From Laceyella sediminis (GTDB lineage: Bacteria; Bacillota; Bacilli; Thermoactinomycetales; Thermoactinomycetaceae): a stretch of 64,000 nucleotides of DNA. The stretch is taken from the NCBI RefSeq assembly GCF_003003125.1, contig NZ_PVTZ01000001.1:1-64000 (forward strand), read 5' to 3'. The translations under genes and the position numbers were made by a program. The notes beneath the pieces were generated by a model, which saw only the letters and a list, made by a program, of their open reading frames with translations, was not told where the DNA came from and made no database searches. Shown here one piece after another: positions 8,167-17,714 of the stretch (positions within the stretch are counted from its first letter, which is position 1; the number at the start of each line of letters is the position of its first letter).

Positions 8167-9310
8167 TAGGGCTTTCTCCTTTCTTCTTGCGGATCAATGA
8201 AACTGGCAAAAGAATGGCAGGAATGGAAAGTGCCAACATAAGGGCAAGTATGCCCAGCCGGGAAGCGTAAACGCCCACCACTTTGATGTTCTGGGGAATC
8301 ATTGCAATAAAGTAAACGATGGGCACAATGCTGAACGAAAGCCAACGTCTCCACTTTTCATGAAGATGGAAGGCATCCATCAGCGCCTGCACCAGGCTCA
8401 TCAACAAGTTCGAGATGGAACAGAACACCGCGATTAGCCAGATCGCCAAGATGGCCGACTCCATCCGCTCAAAAAACAGCTCTTTCAAGTAGACAACCTT
8501 AATCGATTCCCAAACCGGATACAAAATGTTGTTAATCTCGTCTTTGCCAAACACACTCAGCGAAGTCAAACAGGCAAACCAATAAATAAATGTCACGCTC
8601 AACATTGCGGTGGAGTGGGATTGGTACGATTTATAGGGTTTGGCGTAATAGCCGCTGAATATCAACAGGATCTTGTAACCGGCAAACGAATAAGTGGCAC
8701 TGACCACACCTCGCAAAATCAACGGCCAATTGGCTTCGCCCATCGGAAACAGATTCGCCAACTCCCCACGCTGAACCAACGCAATCACCAACAACAGGAT
8801 GGGGATCAAGGTAAAGGGAAACATAAACTCGTTAAACTTGGCCATGTTGGTGGGATGGCTACCCCCAGCAATGGCGCTCGCGATCAGAAACACCAAGATC
8901 ACCGCTTCGATAGGGGTTTGAACCAAGACCCCGGTCACCACCACTTCGCCAAAAACACGCGTACTGATGGACATCCCCATGATCCAGAAAGTCGCCAAGC
9001 CTGCCAAAATCGGAAAAGTGAGCACCTTTCCCACCCATTCACGCTTGTCATTTCCCAAGATCCGAGGAGCGTACGTCATGATGGTCATCCCGGGGTATCT
9101 TTGGGATAGCCATGTATTAAGCATGACGATCCCCCACACAGTCAAACCGGATAGCACGATAACCCACAACAGATCATTTCCCGTGAATTTCCCCACATCT
9201 CGCGGCAAACTCAAGATCCCTACCCCGTACATCGACTGGTACATCAGAACGAACGCTTGGTACGGTGAAATCGTGTGACCGACATCAGGTTCAGAGCGAA
9301 GTTTGCTCAT
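8147..9310 (-). CDS. Germinant receptor B subunit, GerAB/endospore permease family
   Basis: The B subunit is an integral membrane protein related to amino acid permeases (APC fold, about ten helices) that carries the germinant-binding site. It begins MSKLRSEPDVGHTISPYQAF, and MYGVGILSLPRDVG matches the first-helix motif of the family. I take the ATG at 9310, which gives 387 residues. It overlaps the gerA-type stop by four bases (ATGA) and follows AAAGGGGG. An upstream in-frame ATG would add 25 residues unlike the family. Middle gene of the A-B-C operon. Confidence 0.93.
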   Translation of the reverse strand: MSKLRSEPDVGHTISPYQAFVLMYQSMYGVGILSLPRDVGKFTGNDLLWVIVLSGLTVWGIVMLNTWLSQRYPGMTIMTYAPRILGNDKREWVGKVLTFPILAGLATFWIMGMSISTRVFGEVVVTGVLVQTPIEAVILVFLIASAIAGGSHPTNMAKFNEFMFPFTLIPILLLVIALVQRGELANLFPMGEANWPLILRGVVSATYSFAGYKILLIFSGYYAKPYKSYQSHSTAMLSVTFIYWFACLTSLSVFGKDEINNILYPVWESIKVVYLKELFFERMESAILAIWLIAVFCSISNLLMSLVQALMDAFHLHEKWRRWLSFSIVPIVYFIAMIPQNIKVVGVYASRLGILALMLALSIPAILLPVSLIRKKKGESPSETTAS

Positions 9311-10893
9311 TCGGCATCCCCCTTTCCTTGGCGGGTCGGATCTTGCGAGCGGTAAACAGCGGGCCGCCGGTTCATCCATCTCCATGGAACCCGCACCAAC
9401 GAATCGCGCAAATCCCGCAAGTTAAGCGGCGAGAACGGCGCCATGTACGGAATGCCCAACGAACGCAACTGCACCAGATGCAATACCATGATCATCAGTC
9501 CCATCATCACTCCGAACAAACCGAACATCGCTGCTAAAATGATAAAGCCAAACCGAAGCAACCGCACAGCAATAGCGGCGTTGTAGCTGGGGTTGGCATA
9601 CGAACTGATCGTGGTCAGACCGACGACAATCACAATGGCCGGGGAGACAAGACCCGCTGTGACCGCTGCATTACCGATCACCAACGCACCTACAATCCCA
9701 ATCGTGGGACCGATCGGACCAGGCAAGCGAATACTTGCTTCGCGCAGTATTTCCACACTAATCTCCATTAGCAACGCTTCCAAAGTGGCTGTGAAGGGCA
9801 CCGTCGCCCGACCAGCGGCCATAGCAATCGCCAAATTGGCCGGAAGCATCTCCGGATGGAAAGAGACAAACGCAATGTACAGCGCAGGCAACAACAATGC
9901 GATGATCATGCTTATCAAGCGGATGAACCGCAAAAAGGTAGAGTGGTACCATTTCTCATAATAATCTTCCGGACTGTAATAAAATTGGGTGAACACCGCC
10001 GGCGCGATCAACGCGTGCGGCGTCCCTTCAACCAAAATGGCCACTTTCCCCTCAAGCAGATGGGCGACGACGGTATCGGGCCGCTCCGTGTTTTGCACCA
10101 GCGGAAACATCGTCCATATTTGATCCTGAATCATCTCTTCGATGTACCCGCTTTCCAGCACCCCGTCAATCTCGATTTCTTTCAGGCGGTCTGTCACTTT
10201 TTTGACGATTTTGGGATCGCTCAAGCCCTCGATATAAAGCAATCCCACAGTGGTTTTGGTGCGTTTGCCGATGGTGTGGTACTTCACCCTAAAGTTGGGA
10301 TCGCGCAAGCGGTGGCGAATCATCGCCAAACTGAAACACATCGTCTCACTGAGGCCTTCACGCGGTCCGCGTACTACGGCTTCCGCCCTCGGCTCACTCA
10401 CGCCTCGCGTCGCCCATCCCTTGGTCCCGACAATCAGCGCTTTTTGTAGCCCGTCAATGAACAAAACGGTGTCCGCGCTCAAGATGGCGTCCACCGCCGT
10501 CTTCAGATCATCCGCTTCCTTGGTCTCCCCCACTTCCACGATGTTTTGCGTGATCATCGTCCACAATTCGTCTGCCGACTGGCGAGCCTTTTCACTGTTG
10601 ATGAGTGGGCGCAACAAAAAGTTGTGGACCACTTCCTTGTTGACCAGCTCATCAATGAACAGAACGGCGCACCCAACCTCTCCCTGCATGGTGAACGAAC
10701 GGGTGACCAAATCGGAACAATCCCCTAACACCTTATTGATGAAGTCGGCGTTTTCTTTGGCGGTCGGTTTGATCGGCTCATCCCCCAACGCCGCATTCAA
10801 TTGCTTTTCATAATGCTCATCAAGCTTTTTTTGTTTTCGCTGTTCTTTCCTTCGCCAAATGCGAAATGATGGATTACTCATATACATCACCAT
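9307..10893 (-). CDS. Germinant receptor A subunit, GerA family
   Basis: The A subunit forms the ligand-gated ion-channel core of spore germinant receptors. The 528-residue protein has a soluble N-terminal half (to about 300) and a membrane half with the family features SMIIALLLPALYIAFVSFHPE, RLPGPIGPTIGIVGALVIG and VGLTTISSY. The start could be either of the methionines at positions 1, 3 or 5. The ribosome-binding site (GGTGAG) is weak and does not decide. First gene of the three-gene receptor operon inserted between rsmB and rlmN. I found no convincing sigma-G promoter. Confidence 0.94.
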   Translation of the reverse strand: MVMYMSNPSFRIWRRKEQRKQKKLDEHYEKQLNAALGDEPIKPTAKENADFINKVLGDCSDLVTRSFTMQGEVGCAVLFIDELVNKEVVHNFLLRPLINSEKARQSADELWTMITQNIVEVGETKEADDLKTAVDAILSADTVLFIDGLQKALIVGTKGWATRGVSEPRAEAVVRGPREGLSETMCFSLAMIRHRLRDPNFRVKYHTIGKRTKTTVGLLYIEGLSDPKIVKKVTDRLKEIEIDGVLESGYIEEMIQDQIWTMFPLVQNTERPDTVVAHLLEGKVAILVEGTPHALIAPAVFTQFYYSPEDYYEKWYHSTFLRFIRLISMIIALLLPALYIAFVSFHPEMLPANLAIAMAAGRATVPFTATLEALLMEISVEILREASIRLPGPIGPTIGIVGALVIGNAAVTAGLVSPAIVIVVGLTTISSYANPSYNAAIAVRLLRFGFIILAAMFGLFGVMMGLMIMVLHLVQLRSLGIPYMAPFSPLNLRDLRDSLVRVPWRWMNRRPAVYRSQDPTRQGKGDAE

Positions 10894-10940
10894 TGTTAAC
10901 TTCTCACCAAAAGCCGCGCGGTATGCATAAAGGCACGCGA

Positions 10941-10967
10941 AAAAGGGGGAACCGATAAGGTCCCCCC
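10941..10967 (-). terminator. Terminator of the small membrane-protein gene
   Basis: A GGGGGACC/GGTTCCCCC hairpin is followed on the minus strand by TTTTTCG. It lies between the 82-residue membrane-protein gene and the ger operon, so the two are separate transcription units. Confidence 0.7.
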
Positions 10968-10992
10968 TAAAGAAGATGCCAATGGTGCTGCT

Positions 10993-11241
10993 TCAGCTTT
11001 GCTTTAGCCAGGCCCGTTTAAACAGATACAAGGAAGCGAGAAACAACACTCCGCTCAAAATGAGGAAAGAAATGATATACTTCACGATTTCGGCTTCCGG
11101 CACATTGACGGCTAACACCCAACCCGCTAGGCTAACCTCTTCCACACCTAAATGCACCGGGCTCGTCCACAGTTTAAAGGCCTCATAGCCGACGAGCGCC
11201 CCACCGAGAAACAACAGGATACCAAAAATCCCGTACAGCAT
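10993..11241 (-). CDS. Small two-helix membrane protein of unknown function
   Basis: I do not recognise this gene. Taking the ATG at 11241, which follows GGAGGAAGGGG, gives 82 residues. An upstream in-frame ATG at 11283 lacks a ribosome-binding site. Two membrane segments are clear: LYGIFGILLFLGGALVGYEA and YIISFLILSGVLFLASLYLF. A polar linker of about 28 residues (SPVHLGVEEVSLAGWV and following) joins them, and a basic end (KRAWLKQS) follows. It has its own terminator and a promoter carrying two Spo0A-type boxes, so a role around sporulation onset is plausible but unproven. Confidence 0.7.
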   Translation of the reverse strand: MLYGIFGILLFLGGALVGYEAFKLWTSPVHLGVEEVSLAGWVLAVNVPEAEIVKYIISFLILSGVLFLASLYLFKRAWLKQS

Positions 11242-11278
11242 ATGCCATTCCCCTTCCTCCAACGATCGTTGCTCCTTT

Positions 11279-11331
11279 ATCATAAAACAAATTTCGACAA
11301 AAATGTGACAATCCGTACAGAAATTTCGTCA
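11279..11331 (-). promoter_or_regulatory. Promoter with two Spo0A boxes
   Basis: On the minus strand two perfect 0A-box cores, TGACGAA (11325-11331) and TGTCGAA (11293-11299), lie 32 bp apart, about three helical turns. A -35-like TTGTCA (11306-11311) and a -10-like TATGAT (11279-11284) are 21 bp apart, the wide spacing typical of Spo0A-controlled sigma-A promoters such as spoIIG and spoIIE. The downstream box falls between -35 and -10, so repression is as possible as activation. Confidence 0.6.
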
Positions 11332-11452
11332 AACTTGAGCAATGACCTGGAGGTAGACAGGAAAACAAGACAACTATGCTCTTGCCTCCCTGCCGCGTAG
11401 TGGAGAAAACAGGGGGCGTATGCTAGTCGGCGCAACCGAACCAGCCCGCCGT

Positions 11453-11474
11453 TTACCTTCCATTTGGAAGGTAA
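11453..11474. other. Perfect hairpin beyond the pirin stop codon
   Basis: A 9-bp stem (TTACCTTCC/GGAAGGTAA) with a four-base loop starts two bases after the pirin stop. There is no T-tract on either side, so it looks more like an mRNA 3'-end stabiliser than an intrinsic terminator. Confidence 0.5.
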
Positions 11475-11476
11475 CA

Positions 11477-12175
11477 TTACGCCAAATCCATCCACATCAG
11501 ATGTGCATCACTCAGCCCTGCCACTTCAAGCTGCTCGATTCCGACCGCCCGGATGCTGTCGCCAGCCTCCAACCGCTCCCCATTCACCAAACAGGCGCCC
11601 TCGATGACAAACAAAAAGAACCTCCGCCCCGGTGCTTGCTCACAGGTCAGCGTTTTGCCCGCTTCCAAAGTGGCCAGGCGCACGCTCACATCTTGGTGGA
11701 TATGTAGTGCTTCCTCCGTCTTGTGTCCAGTCACCACTGGCATCCACATATTCTTCTGCTCCCTGACCGGAAATGCTTTTTGATCATAAGTGGGGGTGAG
11801 TCCCTGTTGCTCGGGGTAAAACCAGATCTGCAACAAATGCACCGGTTCGGTGGTCGAGGGGTTCGTTTCAGAATGGTAAATGCCTGTGCCCGCCGTCATG
11901 CACTGCACTTCGCCCGCCCGAATCACCTCTTTGTGGCCCATGCTATCCTGATGTAGTAATTCTCCCGAAATCACATACGTGACGATCTCCATGTTGTTGT
12001 GCGGATGAAAATCAAAGCCCGTCCCTGGCGCCACAATATCGTCATTCAACACGCGAAGCGCCCCAAATTCCATATTGTCCGGATCATAATATGGGCCGAA
12101 CGAAAAACTGTATTTTGTCTGCAACCAACCATAATCAGCTTGGTACCGTTCTTCTGAACGAATAATATTAAACAT
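11477..12175 (-). CDS. Pirin family protein (YhhW-type bicupin)
   Basis: The 232-residue protein is a pirin-type bicupin like E. coli YhhW/quercetinase. Metal ligands of the N-terminal cupin are visible: His58 and His60 in FHPHNN, and the later His and Glu in GTGIYHSETNP. The substrate is unknown. Some family members oxidise quercetin and others bind partners. It starts MFNIIRSEERY after AAAGGGGGAACGGCC. It is a single gene between rsmB and the small membrane gene. A sigma-G-like promoter may lie upstream. Confidence 0.9.
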   Translation of the reverse strand: MFNIIRSEERYQADYGWLQTKYSFSFGPYYDPDNMEFGALRVLNDDIVAPGTGFDFHPHNNMEIVTYVISGELLHQDSMGHKEVIRAGEVQCMTAGTGIYHSETNPSTTEPVHLLQIWFYPEQQGLTPTYDQKAFPVREQKNMWMPVVTGHKTEEALHIHQDVSVRLATLEAGKTLTCEQAPGRRFFLFVIEGACLVNGERLEAGDSIRAVGIEQLEVAGLSDAHLMWMDLA

Positions 12176-12200
12176 GGCCGTTCCCCCTTTAACCTAATTC

Positions 12201-12230
12201 TAGTATGTAGATGACAATCGTTTATTACAC
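12201..12230 (-). promoter_or_regulatory. Possible sigma-G-type promoter of the pirin gene
   Basis: On the minus strand CATACTA, an exact sigma-G -10, is preceded after 18 bases by GTGTA, four of five against GHATR. The -10 ends about 25 bases before the pirin start. The -35 is imperfect and no sigma-A alternative is strong. Confidence 0.35.
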
Positions 12231-12281
12231 CTCATGCATTCGCCGCCAATCCCTCTTGATCATGTGTGGCTTATTCATGAC

Positions 12282-12318
12282 AAAAAGCTCTTACCACGCC
12301 AGATATGGCGGTAAGAGC
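12282..12318 (-). terminator. Strong terminator after rsmB
   Basis: A GCTCTTACC-C/G-GCC stem-loop is followed on the minus strand by TTTTTG. It ends the priA-def-fmt-rsmB transcript, so the pirin, ger and rlmN units need their own promoters. Confidence 0.85.
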
Positions 12319-12349
12319 CCAAACAACAACGATAGATACTGTGATGGGT

Positions 12350-13717
12350 TCACTTGATTTTGCGCATGCGTGCAATAAAGAAGCCATCGCTTCCGAAATG
12401 GTGCGGCAACAATTGAATCCATCCTTCACCGATGACAGCCCGTTCCCTCACTGCGGGTGCCAAGTCATGGATAAACGCCGAATCCAGCTTAAACTCCGGA
12501 TGGCGTTTCACAAACGCCTCCACTTGCTCCCTGTTTTCACGCGGCTCCCAGGTGCAAGTGCTGTAAACCAACACACCCCCGGGCTTTAACAGAGAAGCCA
12601 CTTCCTCCAGTAGCTCCCGTTGCAACTGCACCAATGGTTCAATCGCTTGCGCCTCTTTGCTCCATTTGATATCTGGTTTGCGACGGATCACCCCTAGGCC
12701 GGAACAAGGGGCGTCCAGCAAAATGGCGTCAAAAGAAGCGGCCGCAAACGAAGCACTCGCCTCACGCGCATCGGTTTGCTGTTCAGCGATGATCCCAATC
12801 CCCAACCTGTCGGCGTTGCTTCGGATCAGCTCCAATTTGTGAGCGTGAATATCGCAAGCGACAATCGTCCCCTGATTCTGCATTAATTCAGCCAAGTGTG
12901 TTGTTTTCCCACCCGGTGCGGCGCAGGCGTCCAACACCCGCATCCCAGGGTGAGGGTGCAATATACGGCTGACCAACACGGAACTCTCATCTTGGATGGT
13001 ACACAGCCCTTCCCGGAACAACGGACTAAAGGCTGGATTTCCGCCCCGCTGAATCACCACGCCCTCCGGTGCCAAAGGCGATGCCACAGCTTCTCCCAGA
13101 CCCGATTGGTTCCACTGTTCGATGAATGCTTCCCGCTCCAGCTTGAGCTGATTCACCCGGACACTTACTTTTGGTGGCGTCAGATTGGACAGGAGAGCCT
13201 GTTCCGTTTCGGCGGCGCCGTACACTTCTTCCATCCGCTTGACCATCCACTCTGGATGAGAAAGGCGGAGCGCTTTTTCTTTGAGGATGGCAGGGCGGTC
13301 GGGCAAGCGAAACTCATCCCGCCGACGCAGATACGAGCGCAACACGCCATTCACCAAGCTGGATATGCCCCGGTGCCCCCGCCGTTTGGCGATTTGCACT
13401 GCCTCATGCACCGCGGCCCGCTCTGGGATCTTGTCCAAATAACGCAATTGGTACAAACTCATTCTTACCAACTGGCGCACCCAGGGTTGCAGGGAACGAA
13501 GCCCATTTTTCACCAAGCGGTTCCCTATCCAATCCAAGGTGTTTAAACGTGCCACGGTGCCATATATCAATTCTGTCGCCAACCTTTTGTCGCGATTATC
13601 CAGTCCACTGTGGTAAAGAGCCTGGTTGAGCGCCAAATTGCTGTATGCCTGATGCTGTTCCACCTGGAGCAGCACATCAAGCGCGACATCTCGGGCTGAT
13701 ACCGTTTTTTTCATCAT
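12350..13717 (-). CDS. rsmB: 16S rRNA (cytosine-967-C5)-methyltransferase
   Basis: RsmB (Sun) makes m5C967 in 16S rRNA. The 455-residue protein has an N-terminal NusB-like domain (about 1-140) and a SAM-dependent domain with [17 protein letters not shown], the DAPCSGLG motif carrying a catalytic cysteine, and [10 protein letters not shown] with the second cysteine. Its ATG overlaps the fmt stop by four bases, giving translational coupling. Usual length. Confidence 0.96.
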   Translation of the reverse strand: MMKKTVSARDVALDVLLQVEQHQAYSNLALNQALYHSGLDNRDKRLATELIYGTVARLNTLDWIGNRLVKNGLRSLQPWVRQLVRMSLYQLRYLDKIPERAAVHEAVQIAKRRGHRGISSLVNGVLRSYLRRRDEFRLPDRPAILKEKALRLSHPEWMVKRMEEVYGAAETEQALLSNLTPPKVSVRVNQLKLEREAFIEQWNQSGLGEAVASPLAPEGVVIQRGGNPAFSPLFREGLCTIQDESSVLVSRILHPHPGMRVLDACAAPGGKTTHLAELMQNQGTIVACDIHAHKLELIRSNADRLGIGIIAEQQTDAREASASFAAASFDAILLDAPCSGLGVIRRKPDIKWSKEAQAIEPLVQLQRELLEEVASLLKPGGVLVYSTCTWEPRENREQVEAFVKRHPEFKLDSAFIHDLAPAVRERAVIGEGWIQLLPHHFGSDGFFIARMRKIK

Positions 13718-14661
13718 GCTTCACCCAACCGTTCACCAATCTCCATCGGCCGGCCGCGCACAAACTCCGACACGGGCATGCGTTTCTTTCCTGCCGGCTG
13801 TACCTCTTTCAGAATGAGCGAGCCACTGCCAGTCGCAACCACAATACCTTGCTCGTCCACTTGCGTCACCGTTCCCGGCAGCGCATCGGAAGGCTCATCT
13901 GTATGAATGGCCCACCAGATCTTGAGTGGTTTTCCTTTCCATGTTGTAAAGGCCACCGGCCATGGGCACAGCCCGCGCACTTGGCAGGCCAACGCTTCCG
14001 CGGGGCGGCTCCAGTCAATCCGTTCGTCTTCCCGCTTGATGTTGGGGGCGAATGTCGCCTCGCTTTCCACTTGCGGTTCTGCTTCGATCTCGCCCTTTAA
14101 CAGCGCCGGCAACGTTTCTTTTAACAAATCCGCACCAAGCCGACTCAGTTTCTCATGCATCGTGCCCACATGGTCGTCCGGAGTTACAGGAATGGCTCGT
14201 TTGGCGATCATGTCGCCCGCGTCCAATGCTTTGACCATGTACATGATGGTCACGCCCATCTCCCGTTCCCCATTGATCAGCGCCCAATGAATCGGGGCCC
14301 CACCACGATAACGGGGCAGGAGGGAAGCATGGACATTGATGCATCCATGCTGCGGGGCATTTAAGAGTCTCTCCGGCAAGATCTGCCCATAAGCCGCCGT
14401 CACGATCAAGTCGGGACGCAAAGCCAGCACTTCATCCAACGCCGCGGGTTCCCGCAATTTCTCAGGCTGGAGCACAGGCAAGCCCAACTCCTGTGCAGCA
14501 ACTTTAACCGGCGGGGGGGTTAGCTCCCGCTTGCGTCCTTTGGGACGGTCAGGCTGCGTCACCACCCCGACAACGTGATACCCTTCTTCTACCAATGCTT
14601 GCAAAGAGGGAACCGCGAAATCCGGGGTTCCCATGAACACAATCCTCACTTGTTCACTCAA
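13714..14661 (-). CDS. fmt: Methionyl-tRNA formyltransferase
   Basis: Fmt formylates initiator Met-tRNA using 10-formyl-tetrahydrofolate. The 315-residue protein has the [12 protein letters not shown] start, the catalytic triad region (Asn in [20 protein letters not shown], His in the same stretch, Asp in ALDAGD) and the C-terminal tRNA-binding domain. The start is TTG inside the overlap with the def stop, positioned after GGAGGGGG. def-fmt is the standard pair. Confidence 0.96.
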   Translation of the reverse strand: MSEQVRIVFMGTPDFAVPSLQALVEEGYHVVGVVTQPDRPKGRKRELTPPPVKVAAQELGLPVLQPEKLREPAALDEVLALRPDLIVTAAYGQILPERLLNAPQHGCINVHASLLPRYRGGAPIHWALINGEREMGVTIMYMVKALDAGDMIAKRAIPVTPDDHVGTMHEKLSRLGADLLKETLPALLKGEIEAEPQVESEATFAPNIKREDERIDWSRPAEALACQVRGLCPWPVAFTTWKGKPLKIWWAIHTDEPSDALPGTVTQVDEQGIVVATGSGSLILKEVQPAGKKRMPVSEFVRGRPMEIGERLGEA

Positions 14662-15134
14662 TCCGCATCCCCCTCCGCATCCGGACGGTACACTCTTTCC
14701 GCCACATCGATGAAGAGGACGCCGTTCAGATGGTCGATTTCATGTTGGAAGGCCCGCGCCAAATATCCTTCCGCCTCAATCTCCATCGGCTGGCCATAGC
14801 GGTCTTGGCCCTTCACTTTGATATAGTTGGCCCGGCGGACATCACCAATCAGATTGGGGATACTTAAGCACCCTTCCGGCGGTGACAATTGTTCTCCGCG
14901 ACGTTCCACGATTTCGGGATTGACCATTTCAATCAACCCTTCACCAATGTCGACAACGATTGCCCGCTTCAAAATCCCGACTTGCGGGGCAGCCAAACCG
15001 ACGCCGCGGGCATCTTCCATCGTTTCGGCCATATCATCCAACAATTTGTGCAAGCGGTCGTGAAACTTGGTAACCGGCTTGGCTTTGCTCTTTAACACCG
15101 GGTCTGGGTATTGCACTATCCTGCGAATCGCCAT
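14658..15134 (-). CDS. def: Peptide deformylase
   Basis: Def removes the formyl group from nascent proteins. The 158-residue metalloprotease has all three signature motifs: [17 protein letters not shown] with a metal-binding cysteine, and QHEIDHLNG with the two histidines and catalytic glutamate. AAGGAGAGAG precedes the ATG. It is slightly shorter than the long Bacillus Def2-type enzymes and like B. subtilis Def in size. Confidence 0.97.
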   Translation of the reverse strand: MAIRRIVQYPDPVLKSKAKPVTKFHDRLHKLLDDMAETMEDARGVGLAAPQVGILKRAIVVDIGEGLIEMVNPEIVERRGEQLSPPEGCLSIPNLIGDVRRANYIKVKGQDRYGQPMEIEAEGYLARAFQHEIDHLNGVLFIDVAERVYRPDAEGDAD

Positions 15135-15218
15135 CTGACTCTCTCCTTTGTCTAATAGTTATTTCTCCGGCTGTTTGATGGGAGCCGGCCTATGGAAAAT
15201 GCAATGTTCAACATCACT

Positions 15219-17714
15219 CTATTTTCTTTCTGCCCACAAAGTGAACCGATCGCCACGGACAGGTTGCATTAGCTCTCCTGCATCCCGATCCACACTGATC
15301 CTGAGCTCTGGATCGTCAAACATCGCCACCGCTTCCCTAAGCAACGGTTTCAGCCTGTCCCCGTCACCCCGTTCCGCTTGATATTTCACTAGCATTTGCA
15401 ACCGGTAACGATCCTTCAAGCGGGGGATTGGTGCAGGAACCGGACCGAGCAACTGGCACTCCGCCGGCATCCCCCTTTGAATCACACGGGCCAACTCCTG
15501 GCTCGCGCGCATCACGGTCACTTGATCGGGATGGCTGAGCAAAATTGTAAACAAACTGCAATACGGCGGATAAGCGTGCTGTTTGCGCATGAAACTCTCT
15601 TGACGGTAAAATGCTTCTGTCTGATGGGACGCGGCTAGCTCAATGCTATAATGCTCGGCGGAGTAGGTCTGGATGATCACTTTTCCCGGCTTCTCATGCC
15701 GCCCCGCCCGGCCACTCACTTGCGTAAGCAATTGGAAAGTCCGCTCAGCGGCGCGGAAATCAGGCAAGTGCAACATTGTGTCCGCTGCGATGACGCCAAC
15801 CAGGGTGACCCTGGGGAAATCAAGGCCCTTGGCGATCATCTGCGTGCCAAGTAGCACATCAGCCTTCCCTTCGCCGAACGAAGTCAACAAACGTTCATGC
15901 GCCCCTTTTCGGCTGGTCGTGTCCACATCCATCCGAATGACACGGATGCCAGGGAAGCGGCGTACCAATTCTTCTTCAACGCGTTGCGTTCCTGTGCCGA
16001 AGTGGCGAATGTGCGGACTCTGGCAGGACGGGCATTCTTTGGGGACCCGCTCTGCATAGCCACAATAATGACATCGCACTGTGCGGTTCGTTTGGTGATA
16101 AGTGAGCGAAATATCACAATGGGGGCACATCAATGTTTCCCCGCACTCCCGGCACATCACGAACGTGGAGAAACCCCGACGGTTCAAAAACAACACCGCT
16201 TGCTCCCCGCGCTCAACGCACGCCAACAACTCTTCTTTCAACGTGCCGCTAAACATGGTGCGGTTTCCCTTGCGCAACTCCTCCCGCATATCCACAATGG
16301 TCACTGCCGGAAAGGGTCTGCCATGGACTCGTTCCCGAAGCACAACTCGTTCAAGTGCCCCGAAGTCGGCAAGGTAATGCGTCTCCAACGAGGGGGTAGC
16401 CGATCCTAGCACCAAGGTAGCTCCATGGTGCCGCGCCCGCCACGCTGCTACTTCCCTAGCATGGTATTTAGGGTTTTCCTCTTGTTTGTAGGAAGATTCA
16501 TGTTCTTCATCGATGATGATCAAGCCAACTTGTTTAAACGGAGCGAAAATAGCCGACCGGGCGCCAATGGCCACTTTTACTTCTCCGCGTCGGATCTTGC
16601 GCCATTCATCAAAGCGCTCGCCGCTGGACAACCCGCTGTGCAAAACGGCTACTTGATCGCCAAATCGGCCTTTAAACCGTTCGACCATCTGCGGTGTGAG
16701 CGAAATCTCCGGCACGAGTACAATCGCCTCACGCCCCAGTTTGAGCGCTTCAGCGATCGCTTGCAAATACACTTCCGTCTTGCCGCTTCCTGTGACACCT
16801 TGCAACAGCACGGAATGGTAACAGCGTTCATGAATCGGCTTTACGATGGCCGTCAGCGCCGCCGCCTGCTCCCGTGTCAGCGGCAATGGCTCAGTAGGCT
16901 GAAACGACCGGTGCTTAAATGGGTCACGGTATTCTTCTCGTTCTTCCCACGCCAACGCCCCCATCTCCACTAGCTTCTGAACGGTAGAGCGCGCCACTCG
17001 CAATTCCGCCAGCAAAGTGGGCAGAGGAATGGATTCCGGTTGTTCCACAAAATAGCAGAGCACCTCTTTTTGCCGTTTGGCCCGCCCTGATAGCCGCTCC
17101 AATGTTCGGTTAAGCTCATCCGCTGATTGGTTAGGCCAAACCCACATCACTTTTTGCCTCGTCACCCGGTCGCCGATTCGCTCTTCCACTCGTATCCGGC
17201 CCGCTTCTGCCAATCGGCGCAACAAGCGAGCGTCACCACCAACCGAATCCAAGGCTTCATCCCATGAGCACTCTTTGTTGTCGCGCAATCGGGCAAATAG
17301 CGGCGCCGCCGGCAGGTCGACGAGCGAATCTGTTTCGGTAGAAGCCTCTGGCCCGAGACTCACCACTTTTGCGTAAGTCCCCTTCAACACTGCCGGCACC
17401 ATGGAAGCGAGCGCTGTCATCGTGCGGCATAAGTACTCATCAGCCATAAAAAAGCCCAGCTGCACCAATTCCGGCGTCAGGGGGGGCACAAAATCCAGCA
17501 CGTCCAATATGGCTTTGAGGCGGGGCGTTTCCGCTTCATCCTTCAAATTGACCACATATCCCAGCACTTTGCGCGGGCCGAACGGCACCTTGACCCGACA
17601 ACCGATCCGCACTTCACCCCGCAAGCTTTCGGGAACCAGATAATCGAAGGGCCGGTCCGTCGCTTTGGTCGGCACATCTACGATCACCTGGGCAATGCAC
17701 TTACCGCCGTTCAT
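15219..17714 (-). CDS. priA: Primosomal replication restart helicase PriA
   Basis: PriA is a 3'-5' superfamily 2 helicase that reloads the replisome at stalled forks. The 831-residue protein has the N-terminal DNA-binding domain (VIVDVPTKATDRPFDYLVP), Walker A GVTGSGKTEVYLQ, DEEHE, and two zinc-binding clusters in the RECGETLMCPHCDISLTYH region and further CxxC pairs. Its ATG lies 14 bases inside the 3' end of coaBC and follows GGAGAGCGATTGC. Normal length. Confidence 0.97.
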   Translation of the reverse strand: MNGGKCIAQVIVDVPTKATDRPFDYLVPESLRGEVRIGCRVKVPFGPRKVLGYVVNLKDEAETPRLKAILDVLDFVPPLTPELVQLGFFMADEYLCRTMTALASMVPAVLKGTYAKVVSLGPEASTETDSLVDLPAAPLFARLRDNKECSWDEALDSVGGDARLLRRLAEAGRIRVEERIGDRVTRQKVMWVWPNQSADELNRTLERLSGRAKRQKEVLCYFVEQPESIPLPTLLAELRVARSTVQKLVEMGALAWEEREEYRDPFKHRSFQPTEPLPLTREQAAALTAIVKPIHERCYHSVLLQGVTGSGKTEVYLQAIAEALKLGREAIVLVPEISLTPQMVERFKGRFGDQVAVLHSGLSSGERFDEWRKIRRGEVKVAIGARSAIFAPFKQVGLIIIDEEHESSYKQEENPKYHAREVAAWRARHHGATLVLGSATPSLETHYLADFGALERVVLRERVHGRPFPAVTIVDMREELRKGNRTMFSGTLKEELLACVERGEQAVLFLNRRGFSTFVMCRECGETLMCPHCDISLTYHQTNRTVRCHYCGYAERVPKECPSCQSPHIRHFGTGTQRVEEELVRRFPGIRVIRMDVDTTSRKGAHERLLTSFGEGKADVLLGTQMIAKGLDFPRVTLVGVIAADTMLHLPDFRAAERTFQLLTQVSGRAGRHEKPGKVIIQTYSAEHYSIELAASHQTEAFYRQESFMRKQHAYPPYCSLFTILLSHPDQVTVMRASQELARVIQRGMPAECQLLGPVPAPIPRLKDRYRLQMLVKYQAERGDGDRLKPLLREAVAMFDDPELRISVDRDAGELMQPVRGDRFTLWAERK

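Noticed and set aside
10894-10940. Sigma-F/G promoter for the ger operon
   Set aside because: GCATA and a GGTGAGAAG element are present, but the spacing is 13, too short, and the second element is also the ribosome-binding site.
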